Shown here: positions 1-5,423 of the stretch, piece after piece | How the letters are laid out: the number at the start of each line of letters is the position of its first letter | How positions within the stretch are numbered: the first letter of the stretch is position 1 | Assembly: GCA_963627445.1 (NCBI GenBank) | Contig: CAVGBM010000046.1 | Span: forward strand, 1 to 8,020 | Direction of reading: 5' to 3' | Length of the DNA: 8,020 nt | Source of the DNA: F23-B02 sp963627445 | GTDB taxonomy: Bacteria; Bacillota; Clostridia; Oscillospirales; Oscillospiraceae | Program-made: the position numbers and the translations under genes | Notes under the pieces: model-generated | Database searches by the model: none | The model's input: the letters and a program-made list of their open reading frames with translations, nothing else | What the model was told of the DNA's origin: nothing

Positions 1-13
1 CTGGACCTGGTTT

Positions 14-141
14 CCAAAGGGCGGTTAAGCGCCTTTGGTCGCGTTTCTTTTGTAACTTTTCTTTCGGCGAAACAAAGAAAAGTTAATATATGGATATCTG
101 AGTGCGCAACGCTCAACTTCACTTTTTGCCATAGGCAAAAA
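14..141. repeat. Cluster of short palindromes at the left edge
   Basis: This gene-free stretch contains several separate inverted repeats. CCAAAGG at 14-20 pairs with CCTTTGG at 32-38. AACTTTTCTTT at 54-64 pairs perfectly with AAAGAAAAGTT at 74-84. A bulged GAGTGCG/CGCTC pair lies at about 101-115. TTTTTGCC at 123-130 pairs perfectly with GGCAAAAA at 134-141 across a 3-base loop. I see no start codon with a ribosome binding site here and no credible ORF. The density of palindromes suggests a dispersed intergenic repeat or the tail of a structured non-coding element continuing to the left, but its identity is not established from this window alone. Confidence 0.5.
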
Positions 142-149
142 ACTTAACG

Positions 150-192
150 GCAAAAGAAAAACCTCGGTAATGCGTTTGCATTACCGAGGTTT
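150..192 (-). terminator. Intrinsic terminator of the minus-strand coil gene
   Basis: A perfect 15-bp stem is formed by 159-173 (AAACCTCGGTAATGC) and 178-192, with a 4-base loop at 174-177. Read on the minus strand, the stem is followed by a T-rich tail (TTTTCTTTTG), and it starts 12 bases after the stop codon of the gene at 205-1713. The plus strand is also T-rich after the hairpin, so it may stop transcription from both sides. Confidence 0.9.
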
Positions 193-204
193 GTTTTGTT
201 TCGT

Positions 205-1713
205 TTATGCTACAGTTGCTTCGGCCTTGGCCTTTTTCTTGGCGGAGGCGGCGGCGATCGCGAAGATCACTGCGACGACTGCGAGCAGAATTATCGCAAT
301 AAATTGCACGGTGCCGGAATAGGTTCCGTCCTTGAGCGGATAGGTGTAGCCGTAGTAGCGGGTGCATGCACCGAAGATGTTGCAGGCGACTGCCAGCACT
401 GCGGTGATGATGCCGAGGGTGGCTGCGCCGCCCTTGCCGCACAGACCCATGATGCCTGCGATGAGGCCGAGGAGTGCTGCGAGTGCGGTCGCGGCATACA
501 GACCGAGGCGCATGTACAGCTCGTGGGTAACGTCGGCGACATGGTCGGCGACGGACTCACGGAACGACTTGCATACTACGAGGCACTGGTCAAGATCCAG
601 ATACGGATCGCCGTTGCGCAAGGTTATTACATTGCCGTCCTCATCGAGCTTATACCAGCTGAAGTCCTCGCCGAGGCGCTGCTCGGGGCCGGGTACTGCC
701 ATATCGCCGTTGTGGCGGTATATCGGCTCGTTTTTATAGCAGGTCATGGTGTACTCATCGACAAGTGCCATGCCGTCCTCAAAGGTCTCGAGAGAAGCCT
801 TGCCTTCTGCAAGCTTTGCCGCACCTTCTGCAAGCTCCTGCTCACCGGCCTTGAGCTTGTTTTCGCCTGCTGCGAGCTCCTTCTCGGCGGCCTTGAGCTT
901 TGCTTCGCCCTCTGCAAGCTCCTTCTCGCCTGCTGCCAGCTGAGCCTCAGCCTCCTTGAGCTGAGCCTCGCCCTCGGCGACCTGCTTCTTGCCGGCCTCG
1001 AGAGCTGCCAGACCGTCCTCATACTCCTTGAGCTTAGCCTTGCCGTCGGCTACCATCTGCTGCATGTATGCGGGGAAGTCGGTGACATCCTCGGGGATGG
1101 TCAGACCGGCCTTCTCGGCCACGGGACGGACCTTGCTCACGAACCAGGCCTGAGCACTGTCAAAGCCGGGGAGATTTGCGATGGAACCGTCGCGGAACTT
1201 AACATATGTATTGAGCAGCGGCATGAGCGGCTCGATCTTTTCGAGCATTGCCTTGCCTTCATTGTAAGCCTGGGTGTTGGCATCGATGAGCTTCTGACCC
1301 TCTTCGACCTGCTTCTTGCCGGCGGCGAGATCCTTCTGGCCCTGCTCGTACTGAGCATAGCCCTCTTCGAGAGCCTTCTTGCCCTGGCGGTAAGCCTCGA
1401 GACCCTGCTCGTACTCGCTCTTACCGGCGTTGTAGGTCTTCTTACCGGCGTTAAGCTCCTTCTGGCCTGCCGAGTAATCGCTCAGACCCTTTGCGTAGGT
1501 GCCGACGCCTTCGTTGTATGCATCCTCATTCTCCTTAAGAAGTGCAATCGCATCCTCAAGCTGACCGACAACATCTGCTGCCTTGGCATCGTCTTCCTTG
1601 TACTTCTTGATGGCCAGCCCGTCCTTAACGCCGAGACCGACGGCGACGAGGCCAAACAGGCAGACAAGGATGAGAAGAATGCTCATTACGGTGGTAAACG
1701 CTGTTTTTTTCAT
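205..1713 (-). CDS. Four-TM membrane protein with two 11-fold glycine-heptad coil blocks (YhgE/Pip- or EsaA-like coil)
   Basis: This is a 502-residue protein of unassigned function. A membrane segment lies at about 7-29, then a large, probably extracellular region, then three more segments at about 402-424, 430-449 and 468-489, with a basic tail (AKKKAKA) consistent with a cytoplasmic C-terminus. The external region has two blocks in which glycine recurs every seven residues: G69, 76, 83 and so on to G139 (11 in a row), and 234 to 304 (11 positions, with Ala replacing Gly at 255 and 276). A non-repetitive segment (about 160-222) containing a short Pro-rich part joins them, so the blocks could pack as an antiparallel hairpin. 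Similar LxxGxxxLxxG repeats are known in YhgE/Pip proteins and in EsaA/YueB of type VIIb secretion; that is a resemblance, not an assignment. The start is supported by AAGGGG (minus strand, 1720-1725) 6 bases upstream. It is transcribed alone and divergently from the next gene. Confidence 0.85.
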   Translation of the reverse strand: MKKTAFTTVMSILLILVCLFGLVAVGLGVKDGLAIKKYKEDDAKAADVVGQLEDAIALLKENEDAYNEGVGTYAKGLSDYSAGQKELNAGKKTYNAGKSEYEQGLEAYRQGKKALEEGYAQYEQGQKDLAAGKKQVEEGQKLIDANTQAYNEGKAMLEKIEPLMPLLNTYVKFRDGSIANLPGFDSAQAWFVSKVRPVAEKAGLTIPEDVTDFPAYMQQMVADGKAKLKEYEDGLAALEAGKKQVAEGEAQLKEAEAQLAAGEKELAEGEAKLKAAEKELAAGENKLKAGEQELAEGAAKLAEGKASLETFEDGMALVDEYTMTCYKNEPIYRHNGDMAVPGPEQRLGEDFSWYKLDEDGNVITLRNGDPYLDLDQCLVVCKSFRESVADHVADVTHELYMRLGLYAATALAALLGLIAGIMGLCGKGGAATLGIITAVLAVACNIFGACTRYYGYTYPLKDGTYSGTVQFIAIILLAVVAVIFAIAAASAKKKAKAEATVA

Positions 1714-1719
1714 ACTTTT

Positions 1720-1725
1720 CCCCTT
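1720..1725 (-). promoter_or_regulatory. Ribosome binding site of the coil protein gene
   Basis: Minus-strand AAGGGG lies 6 bases before the ATG at 1713 and fixes this start. The hydrophobic segment begins within the first ten residues, which also supports it. Confidence 0.75.
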
Positions 1726-1737
1726 ATAAATTTTACT

Positions 1738-1770
1738 TAAGTTGACGGAAGCCGAACTTCTATCAACTTA
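1738..1770 (-). repeat. Leader hairpin of the coil protein gene
   Basis: TAAGTTGA at 1738-1745 pairs perfectly with TCAACTTA at 1763-1770. Inside it, after a 2x2 internal loop, GAAG at 1748-1751 pairs with CTTC at 1757-1760. It falls inside the predicted leader of the minus-strand transcript, 13 bases upstream of the ribosome binding site. It has no T tract on the minus strand, so it is not a terminator; it might affect mRNA stability or translation, or be a DNA operator. Confidence 0.5.
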
Positions 1771-1774
1771 CCGT

Positions 1775-1827
1775 GGCACTTTGTTAATAATTATGCCGTA
1801 TGTTCACATTTTATTAACAAAAGTGCC
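1775..1827. repeat. Near-perfect 16-bp inverted repeat over the minus-strand promoter
   Basis: The arm at 1775-1790 (GGCACTTTGTTAATAA) matches the reverse complement of 1811-1827 with a single extra T in the right arm; the gap is 20 bases. The right arm covers the promoter spacer and half of the -10 box of the coil gene, and the left arm lies just downstream of the predicted start. Each arm contains a near-palindromic 10-mer, TTGTTAATAA at 1781-1790 and TTATTAACAA at 1811-1820, with centres exactly 30 bp apart. The right arm would be upstream of the transcript, so pairing in RNA from this promoter is unlikely and a protein-binding operator is the better reading. Confidence 0.6.
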
Positions 1828-1836
1828 GCTTGTCAA
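1808..1836 (-). promoter_or_regulatory. Sigma-A type promoter of the coil protein gene
   Basis: On the minus strand a perfect TTGACA (-35, 1836-1831) is followed by a 17-base spacer and TAAAAT (-10, 1813-1808). Transcription would start near 1801, giving a leader of about 88 bases. The spacing and -35 are consensus, so this is the best-supported promoter in the window. Confidence 0.8.
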
Positions 1837-1879
1837 TACATTTAATGCATTTTGCTAAAACAGTTACAGAAAAGTTTCA

Positions 1880-1908
1880 TTGCATTTTTTGTGCAATTCT
1901 GCTAAAAT
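1880..1908 (+). promoter_or_regulatory. Extended -10 promoter of the DivIVA-like gene
   Basis: TAAAAT at 1903-1908 is preceded by TG at 1900-1901, giving an extended -10 (TGCTAAAAT). A weak -35, TTGCAT at 1880-1885, lies 17 bases upstream. TTGCA at 1880-1884 and TGCAA at 1892-1896 form a small inverted repeat over the -35. The predicted start is near 1915, leaving a leader of about 28 bases. Confidence 0.65.
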
Positions 1909-1919
1909 GATTGCCAAAG

Positions 1920-1935
1920 CTGTATATACAGGGGG
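1920..1935 (+). promoter_or_regulatory. 12-bp perfect palindrome abutting the ribosome binding site
   Basis: CTGTATATACAG at 1920-1931 is a perfect palindrome whose final G begins the GGGGG ribosome binding site (1931-1935), 7 bases before the ATG at 1943. It lies just downstream of the predicted transcription start, a common position for a repressor site. It could also be a chance AT-rich palindrome. Confidence 0.4.
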
Positions 1936-1942
1936 CTTTTAA

Positions 1943-2488
1943 ATGGCTGTCACGAAGGAATATCTTGATTCTATCCGCTTTGAGATCGCAAAGCAGAAAT
2001 ATTATAACGCCGGCAAGGTCGACGCGAAGCTTGATGAGCTCAAGCAGGAGGTCATGACGTTGCTTGAGGAAAACGAAAAGCTGCGCCGCGCGGCCAATGA
2101 TGTGAAGTCCGCCAAGGACGAGATCGGCGACGCGGTCATAAACGCGCAGGCGCAGGCAAAGGCGACCGTTGAGCAGGCCGAGGCGCAGGCAGCGCAGCTA
2201 ATTGCCAAGGCCAAGGCCGACGCCGACGCGATGACGGCTGATGCAAAGGAAAAGGCCGATAAAATTCTTGCCGACGCGAAGTTCCAGGCAAGCCTGCTTC
2301 TTGAGCAGGCCAAGGGCTCGGCTGAAAAGCTCGCCGCACCGGCGCAGAGCGCTTCTGACGGCTTCTCGCTGCGTCAGCTCGAGGCCATCGACAAGATAAA
2401 TAAGCAGCTTGACGAGCTGAACGTGACGCACGCAACGCAGATCTTCCGTCTCAAGCAGGCGCTTATGACAATGGCAACGGAAAAATAA
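1943..2488 (+). CDS. DivIVA-like alanine-rich coiled-coil protein
   Basis: This is a 181-residue soluble protein without a signal peptide or membrane segment. Its first 50 residues (FEIAKQKYYNAGKVDAKLDE, then LLEENEKLR at 40-48) resemble the DivIVA N-terminal pattern, in which aromatic and glycine residues precede VDxxLD and a LEENEKL coiled coil. The classic FxxGYxxxEVDxFL motif is degenerate. Residues about 55-131 are an Ala/Lys/Glu/Asp-rich long helix, and a short second helix follows a small break (about 132-142). DivIVA proteins mark curved membrane and recruit division or cell-wall factors; that role here is inference. GGGGG lies 7 bases before the start. The TAA stop overlaps the left end of the 199-bp palindrome that follows. 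An alternative is an unrelated ATPase-stalk-like helical protein, since Ala-rich coils are easily confused. Confidence 0.75.
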   Translation: MAVTKEYLDSIRFEIAKQKYYNAGKVDAKLDELKQEVMTLLEENEKLRRAANDVKSAKDEIGDAVINAQAQAKATVEQAEAQAAQLIAKAKADADAMTADAKEKADKILADAKFQASLLLEQAKGSAEKLAAPAQSASDGFSLRQLEAIDKINKQLDELNVTHATQIFRLKQALMTMATEK

Positions 2489-2683
2489 AAGGCAAGGGCA
2501 GTATAAGACGGAATGAAACCGGTTTTGAGCGGCTCTTTTCCGCCCATGCTTCGCAAAAAATTCCGGTAATACACAAAGTATTGCCGGAATTTTTTACTTG
2601 CCTGAACGAAAATTAGCTCGCTCAAAACTGCAAGCACCCTTTCAGGGCGATTTATCCCGCCTTACACCGCCCTTGCCTTTTAT
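2485..2683. repeat. 199-bp imperfect palindrome, possible MITE-like element
   Basis: The ends at 2485-2511 and 2657-2683 are inverted copies over 27 bases with only three differences, all transitions. Inside them GTTTTGAGCG at 2522-2531 pairs perfectly with CGCTCAAAAC at 2619-2628, TTTTC at 2536-2540 can pair with GAAAA at 2608-2612, and an 18-bp terminator stem sits at the centre. This fills the gap between the DivIVA-like gene and the response regulator; I see no ORF in it. The outer ends can be read as TA-AAAGGC...GCCTTT-TA, which would fit a TA target duplication as in Tc1/mariner/IS630-type MITEs. A plain elaborate terminator is the alternative. Confidence 0.6.
2555..2595 (+). terminator. 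Intrinsic terminator after the DivIVA-like gene
   Basis: AAAAAATTCCGGTAATAC at 2555-2572 pairs with 2578-2595 over 18 bp with one G-U pair and a 5-base loop; the stem ends in six T residues. Because the stem begins with six A residues, it also works as a terminator on the minus strand. It lies 66 bases after the stop codon at 2488. Confidence 0.9.
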
Positions 2684-2699
2684 GTCAGAAAAAACTTTT

Positions 2700-2732
2700 T
2701 TCAATTTAGTTTTAATGTTTGCGGCGTACTCT
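2700..2732 (+). promoter_or_regulatory. Candidate autoregulatory site and promoter of the response-regulator gene
   Basis: TTCAAT at 2700-2705 and TTTAAT at 2711-2716 form a direct repeat with 11-bp spacing, followed by 10 bases and a weak -10-like TACTCT at 2727-2732. No good -35 is visible, as expected for an activator-dependent promoter. The same layout recurs before the polyphosphate polymerase gene. The -10 match is poor and would place the transcription start next to the GAGGTG ribosome binding site (2739-2744), so the leader would be very short. Confidence 0.5.
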
Positions 2733-2749
2733 CACGCTGAGGTGATATC

Positions 2750-3433
2750 ATGAGACTGCTTTTAGTCGAGGACGAAAAGAGAATGGCGCAGGCGCTGACC
2801 CAGCTTCTGCGGCTCGAGGGCTACGAGGTCGACTGGTTCGGCGACGGGGCCGACGGGCTGGAGGCGGCGGAGACCATGGTCTACGACATTATTATACTCG
2901 ATGTGATGCTCCCGAGCCTAAGTGGCTTTGAGATCGCGCGCCGCGCCCGCCAAAGGGGCGTGACCGCACCTATACTCATGCTCACTGCCAAGGCCGAGCT
3001 TGACGACAAGGTCACGGGGCTCGACAGCGGGGCGGACGATTACCTCACAAAGCCCTTTCTCACAAGGGAGCTGCTGGCAAGGCTGCGCGCCCTCGGCAGG
3101 CGAAGCCTCGGCACGCCCGACGGTAGGCTCGCCTTCGGCGACATTGCGCTGGACACAAATTCGCTCACCCTCAGCAGCACCGCAAACGGGCAGAGCGTGC
3201 GCCTGGGCGAAAAGGAGTTTCGCATCATGGAATACCTCATGTCCAACGCCGGACGCATCCTTACCCGCGAGATGCTGGCCGTGAAGATCTGGGGCTTTGA
3301 AAGCAGCGCGGAATATAATAATGTAGAGGTGTACATGTCCTTCACGCGCAAAAAGCTTGCGTTCATCGGCGCAAGGACGGAGATCAAGGCCGTGCGCGGC
3401 GTGGGGTATGAATTGAGGTACGACGATGTTTAA
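2750..3433 (+). CDS. OmpR/PhoB-family response regulator
   Basis: This 227-residue transcription regulator has a receiver domain at about 1-115 with the acidic pair E7-D8, phosphate acceptor D51 in the ILDVMLP motif, T79 and K101 in the TKPF motif, all in place. A winged-helix DNA-binding domain follows at about 125-224 (EKEFRIMEYL, then the KAVRGVGYEL wing near the end). Full length and intact key residues indicate a working phosphorylation-controlled DNA-binding protein. GAGGTG lies 5 bases before the ATG. It overlaps the kinase gene by 8 bp, so the two are cotranslated and form a pair. Direct repeats upstream of this gene and of the polyphosphate polymerase gene are candidates for its binding sites; the target genes and signal are inference. 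Confidence 0.95.
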   Translation: MRLLLVEDEKRMAQALTQLLRLEGYEVDWFGDGADGLEAAETMVYDIIILDVMLPSLSGFEIARRARQRGVTAPILMLTAKAELDDKVTGLDSGADDYLTKPFLTRELLARLRALGRRSLGTPDGRLAFGDIALDTNSLTLSSTANGQSVRLGEKEFRIMEYLMSNAGRILTREMLAVKIWGFESSAEYNNVEVYMSFTRKKLAFIGARTEIKAVRGVGYELRYDDV

Positions 3434-4676
3434 ACGCTCAAGGATAAAAATAGTCGCCGCGATAATGTCGATACTTGTCGTATTATGGGTGTCAACGCTC
3501 GGGGTCATCTACGCCTCGAGCTATCTCGACATGTCTCGACACAACAGGGAAATGCTCAAAACGCACTCGGATATGTATATCCTGCTGTCCGCCGGCGGGG
3601 AGCAGCCGCAGGTAAAGGACGCAGCTCCCAAAGGCGATAAGCCCATGGACGATAAGCCCGGGTTTGCCGATGAGCCGATGTTCAGGCTTTCTAATTTCTA
3701 CACGGTCGCCGTGGATGACTTGGGCGAGGTGCTCGAAACGATAAACGAGCCGCCGACGGTGCACACGGATGCCGAGCTCGAGACGCTGGCCGCCAAGATA
3801 GTTTCCGACGGCGGGGACTACGGCACGCAGGGCAGCCTTGCGTATTACCGCGCGGACAAGGACGGCTACACGCTCGTGACCTTCATGGACAACACCGTGA
3901 TAAACGAAAACGCCGCAACGCTTCTGCGCTACACGCTCATCTTCGGCGCGGTGGCCATCGTCGTGTTCTTCTTCCTGTCGGTGTACATCGCAAAGCGCAT
4001 CGTGCGCCCGCTCGAGGAAAGCTTTGATAAGCAAAAGCGCTTTATTTCCGATGCGGGGCACGAGCTGAAAACGCCGGTCTCGGTCGTGAGCGCGAACGCC
4101 GAGCTGCTTTCCCGCGAGATAGGCGAGAACCAGTGGCTTGCAAACATCCGCTACGAAAACGAGCGCATGGGCGAGCTGGTCACGCAGCTTCTGGAGCTTG
4201 CGCGCACCGAAAGCGCCGCAGTGCAGGCAGAGAGAATCGACCTCAGCCGCCTTGCCGCGGGCGAGACGCTGCCGTTTGAAAGCGTGGCATTTGAAAAGGG
4301 GCTCAACCTCGAGAGCGCCATTGCGCCAGATATCTTCGTCGAGGGCGACGGCGGCAAGCTCAGGCAGCTAATGTCGATACTTCTCGACAACGCCATCAGC
4401 CACGCCGAGGGCGGCACGGTGAAAATTACGCTTAACAAGGAGCGCGGCCATGCCGTGCTGTCGGTCGTGAACGAGGGCGCGGCGCTGACAATTACGCAGC
4501 GCGAGCATTTGTTCGACCGCTTTTACCGCATCGATGAGGCGCGAAGCGCCGACTCCGGCCACTACGGCCTCGGCCTTGCCATCGCAAAGGCGATATGCGA
4601 TGCCCACAAGGGTCACATCGATGTCAGCTGCCGCGATGGGCTTGTGGAATTCAAAGCAAAAATTCCGATAATTTAA
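3426..4676 (+). CDS. Sensor histidine kinase, partner of the upstream regulator
   Basis: This is a 416-residue membrane kinase. TM1 lies at about 8-31, an external sensor region at about 32-166 with a charged Lys/Asp/Pro-rich stretch (62-82), TM2 at about 168-188 and a short HAMP-like linker. The phosphoacceptor is H212 in DAGHELKTP. The ATP-binding domain shows the N box (LLDNAISHA, N322), the FDRFYR motif (363-368) and a G2 box GLGLAIAK (381-388). The G1 region reads VVNEGAALT (348-356), without the usual second glycine, as in some members of this class. The sensor region matches no domain I recognise, so the signal is unknown. GAGG at 3415-3418 precedes the ATG, which overlaps the end of the regulator gene. 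The three genes downstream are likely targets. Confidence 0.93.
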   Translation: MFKRSRIKIVAAIMSILVVLWVSTLGVIYASSYLDMSRHNREMLKTHSDMYILLSAGGEQPQVKDAAPKGDKPMDDKPGFADEPMFRLSNFYTVAVDDLGEVLETINEPPTVHTDAELETLAAKIVSDGGDYGTQGSLAYYRADKDGYTLVTFMDNTVINENAATLLRYTLIFGAVAIVVFFFLSVYIAKRIVRPLEESFDKQKRFISDAGHELKTPVSVVSANAELLSREIGENQWLANIRYENERMGELVTQLLELARTESAAVQAERIDLSRLAAGETLPFESVAFEKGLNLESAIAPDIFVEGDGGKLRQLMSILLDNAISHAEGGTVKITLNKERGHAVLSVVNEGAALTITQREHLFDRFYRIDEARSADSGHYGLGLAIAKAICDAHKGHIDVSCRDGLVEFKAKIPII

Positions 4677-4714
4677 TTTTCTTCAATAAAACTTAAATAA
4701 ACCTCCTGTATTAT
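4672..4714 (+). promoter_or_regulatory. Candidate response-regulator site and promoter of the polyphosphate operon
   Basis: TTCAAT at 4682-4687 and TTAAAT at 4693-4698 are spaced by 11 bp; 10 bases later comes a good -10, TATTAT at 4709-4714. A further TTTAAT at 4672-4677, 10 bp upstream of the first, overlaps the kinase stop codon. There is no -35 at the right distance, so an activator is expected. The layout copies that at 2700-2732 position for position. Two 11-bp-spaced half-sites next to the -10 are typical of OmpR/PhoP-type activators. Confidence 0.6.
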
Positions 4715-4738
4715 GTGCGCATAGTACAGGAGGTTTTT
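4699..4738 (+). terminator. Hairpin terminator that also holds the next gene's ribosome binding site
   Basis: AAACCTCCTGTA at 4699-4710 pairs perfectly with TACAGGAGGTTT at 4725-4736. A T-G pair and TATG/CATA (4712-4715 with 4720-4723) continue the stem to a TGCG loop, giving about 17 bp. Five T residues (4734-4738) overlap the stem end and finish it. It can end the two-component transcript. Its right arm contains AGGAGG (4728-4733), the ribosome binding site of the polymerase gene, and its left arm contains the -10 box of the internal promoter, so a transcript starting near 4721 would lack the left arm and leave the site open. Confidence 0.75.
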
Positions 4739-4741
4739 GTT

Positions 4742-5410
4742 ATGAAATTCCGACATGAGCTCAAGCACGAGATAAGCCAAATCGAGCTTTTGATGCTCCG
4801 AACAAGGCTCAGGGCGGTGGCCTCGCCCGACCGGCACGCGGAAAACGGCAGCTATCTTGTCGACAGCTTGTATTTCGACACCGCCGCCGACAAGGCGCTC
4901 AGAGAAAAGCTCGACGGCGTGAACGTGCGCGAGAAATTCCGCATCCGCTTTTATAACGGCGACAGCTCGTTTATCCGCCTTGAAAAGAAAAGCAAGGTAA
5001 ACGGCCTGTGCGCAAAGCAGTCTGCGCCCGTGACGGTCGCCGAGGTTCAGGCACTTCTTGACGGCGACACTGCATGGATGGCGCAAAGCGATGCACCGCT
5101 TATCCGCGAGCTTTACGCTAAAATGCGCGCTGGGCTCATGCCAAAGGCGATAGTCAGCTACACGCGCGAGCCGTTCGTGTTCCCCGCGGGCAATGTGCGC
5201 GTCACGCTCGACTACAATATACGCTCGAGCCTTGACTGCCGCAGCTTTTTAGACCCCGAGCGCATCAGTCTGCCCACCGGCGGGGACAGCATCGTGCTTG
5301 AGGTCAAGTGGGACGAATTTCTGCCCGACGTTATCCGTGATACCGTGCAGCTGCCGGACTGCCGCAGCACCGCATTTTCAAAATACGCCGTATCGAGAAT
5401 TTACGGCTGA
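4742..5410 (+). CDS. VTC-domain polyphosphate polymerase
   Basis: This 222-residue protein of the triphosphate tunnel metalloenzyme fold belongs to the VTC group, which in yeast Vtc4 makes polyphosphate from ATP inside a basic tunnel. Tunnel motifs in order are R4-x-E6-x-K8 (RHELK), YFD at 44-46, KFRIR at 65-69, LEKKSK at 80-85, R142 in SYTREPF, D157 in VTLDYN, E187-x-K189 in LEVKW and S213-K214 near the end. All expected charged positions seem present, so it should be active; bacterial substrate and product remain inferred. It has no membrane segment and probably docks on the DUF4956 protein. I choose the ATG at 4742 rather than the in-frame one at 4715, because AGGAGG (4728-4733) lies 8 bases before 4742 and the earlier start falls in a terminator loop. 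Its TGA overlaps the next ribosome binding site. Confidence 0.92.
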   Translation: MKFRHELKHEISQIELLMLRTRLRAVASPDRHAENGSYLVDSLYFDTAADKALREKLDGVNVREKFRIRFYNGDSSFIRLEKKSKVNGLCAKQSAPVTVAEVQALLDGDTAWMAQSDAPLIRELYAKMRAGLMPKAIVSYTREPFVFPAGNVRVTLDYNIRSSLDCRSFLDPERISLPTGGDSIVLEVKWDEFLPDVIRDTVQLPDCRSTAFSKYAVSRIYG

Positions 5411-5423
5411 GGAGGAATAAATT

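Noticed and set aside
196..1740. A 514-codon open frame on the plus strand
   Set aside because: It lies exactly antisense to the coil protein gene, whose repetitive Gly/Ala/Glu/Lys codons leave few stops on the other strand. It has no ribosome binding site and its Cys/Leu-rich product looks like a mirror artefact.
1781..1820. Rex-type redox operator
   Set aside because: TTGTTAA and TTAACAA half-sites are present, but the Rex site needs them 4 bases apart and here they are 26 bases apart; neither has a proper partner at the right distance.
1920..1931. LexA (SOS) box
   Set aside because: CTGT and ACAG flank only 4 bases instead of the 8 of the proteobacterial box, and Firmicute LexA uses a GAAC/GTTC-type site.
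4715..4741. Earlier in-frame ATG for the polyphosphate polymerase
   Set aside because: It sits in the loop of the terminator hairpin, lies upstream of the AGGAGG site, and the extra nine residues precede the conserved family N-terminus (MKFRHELK).
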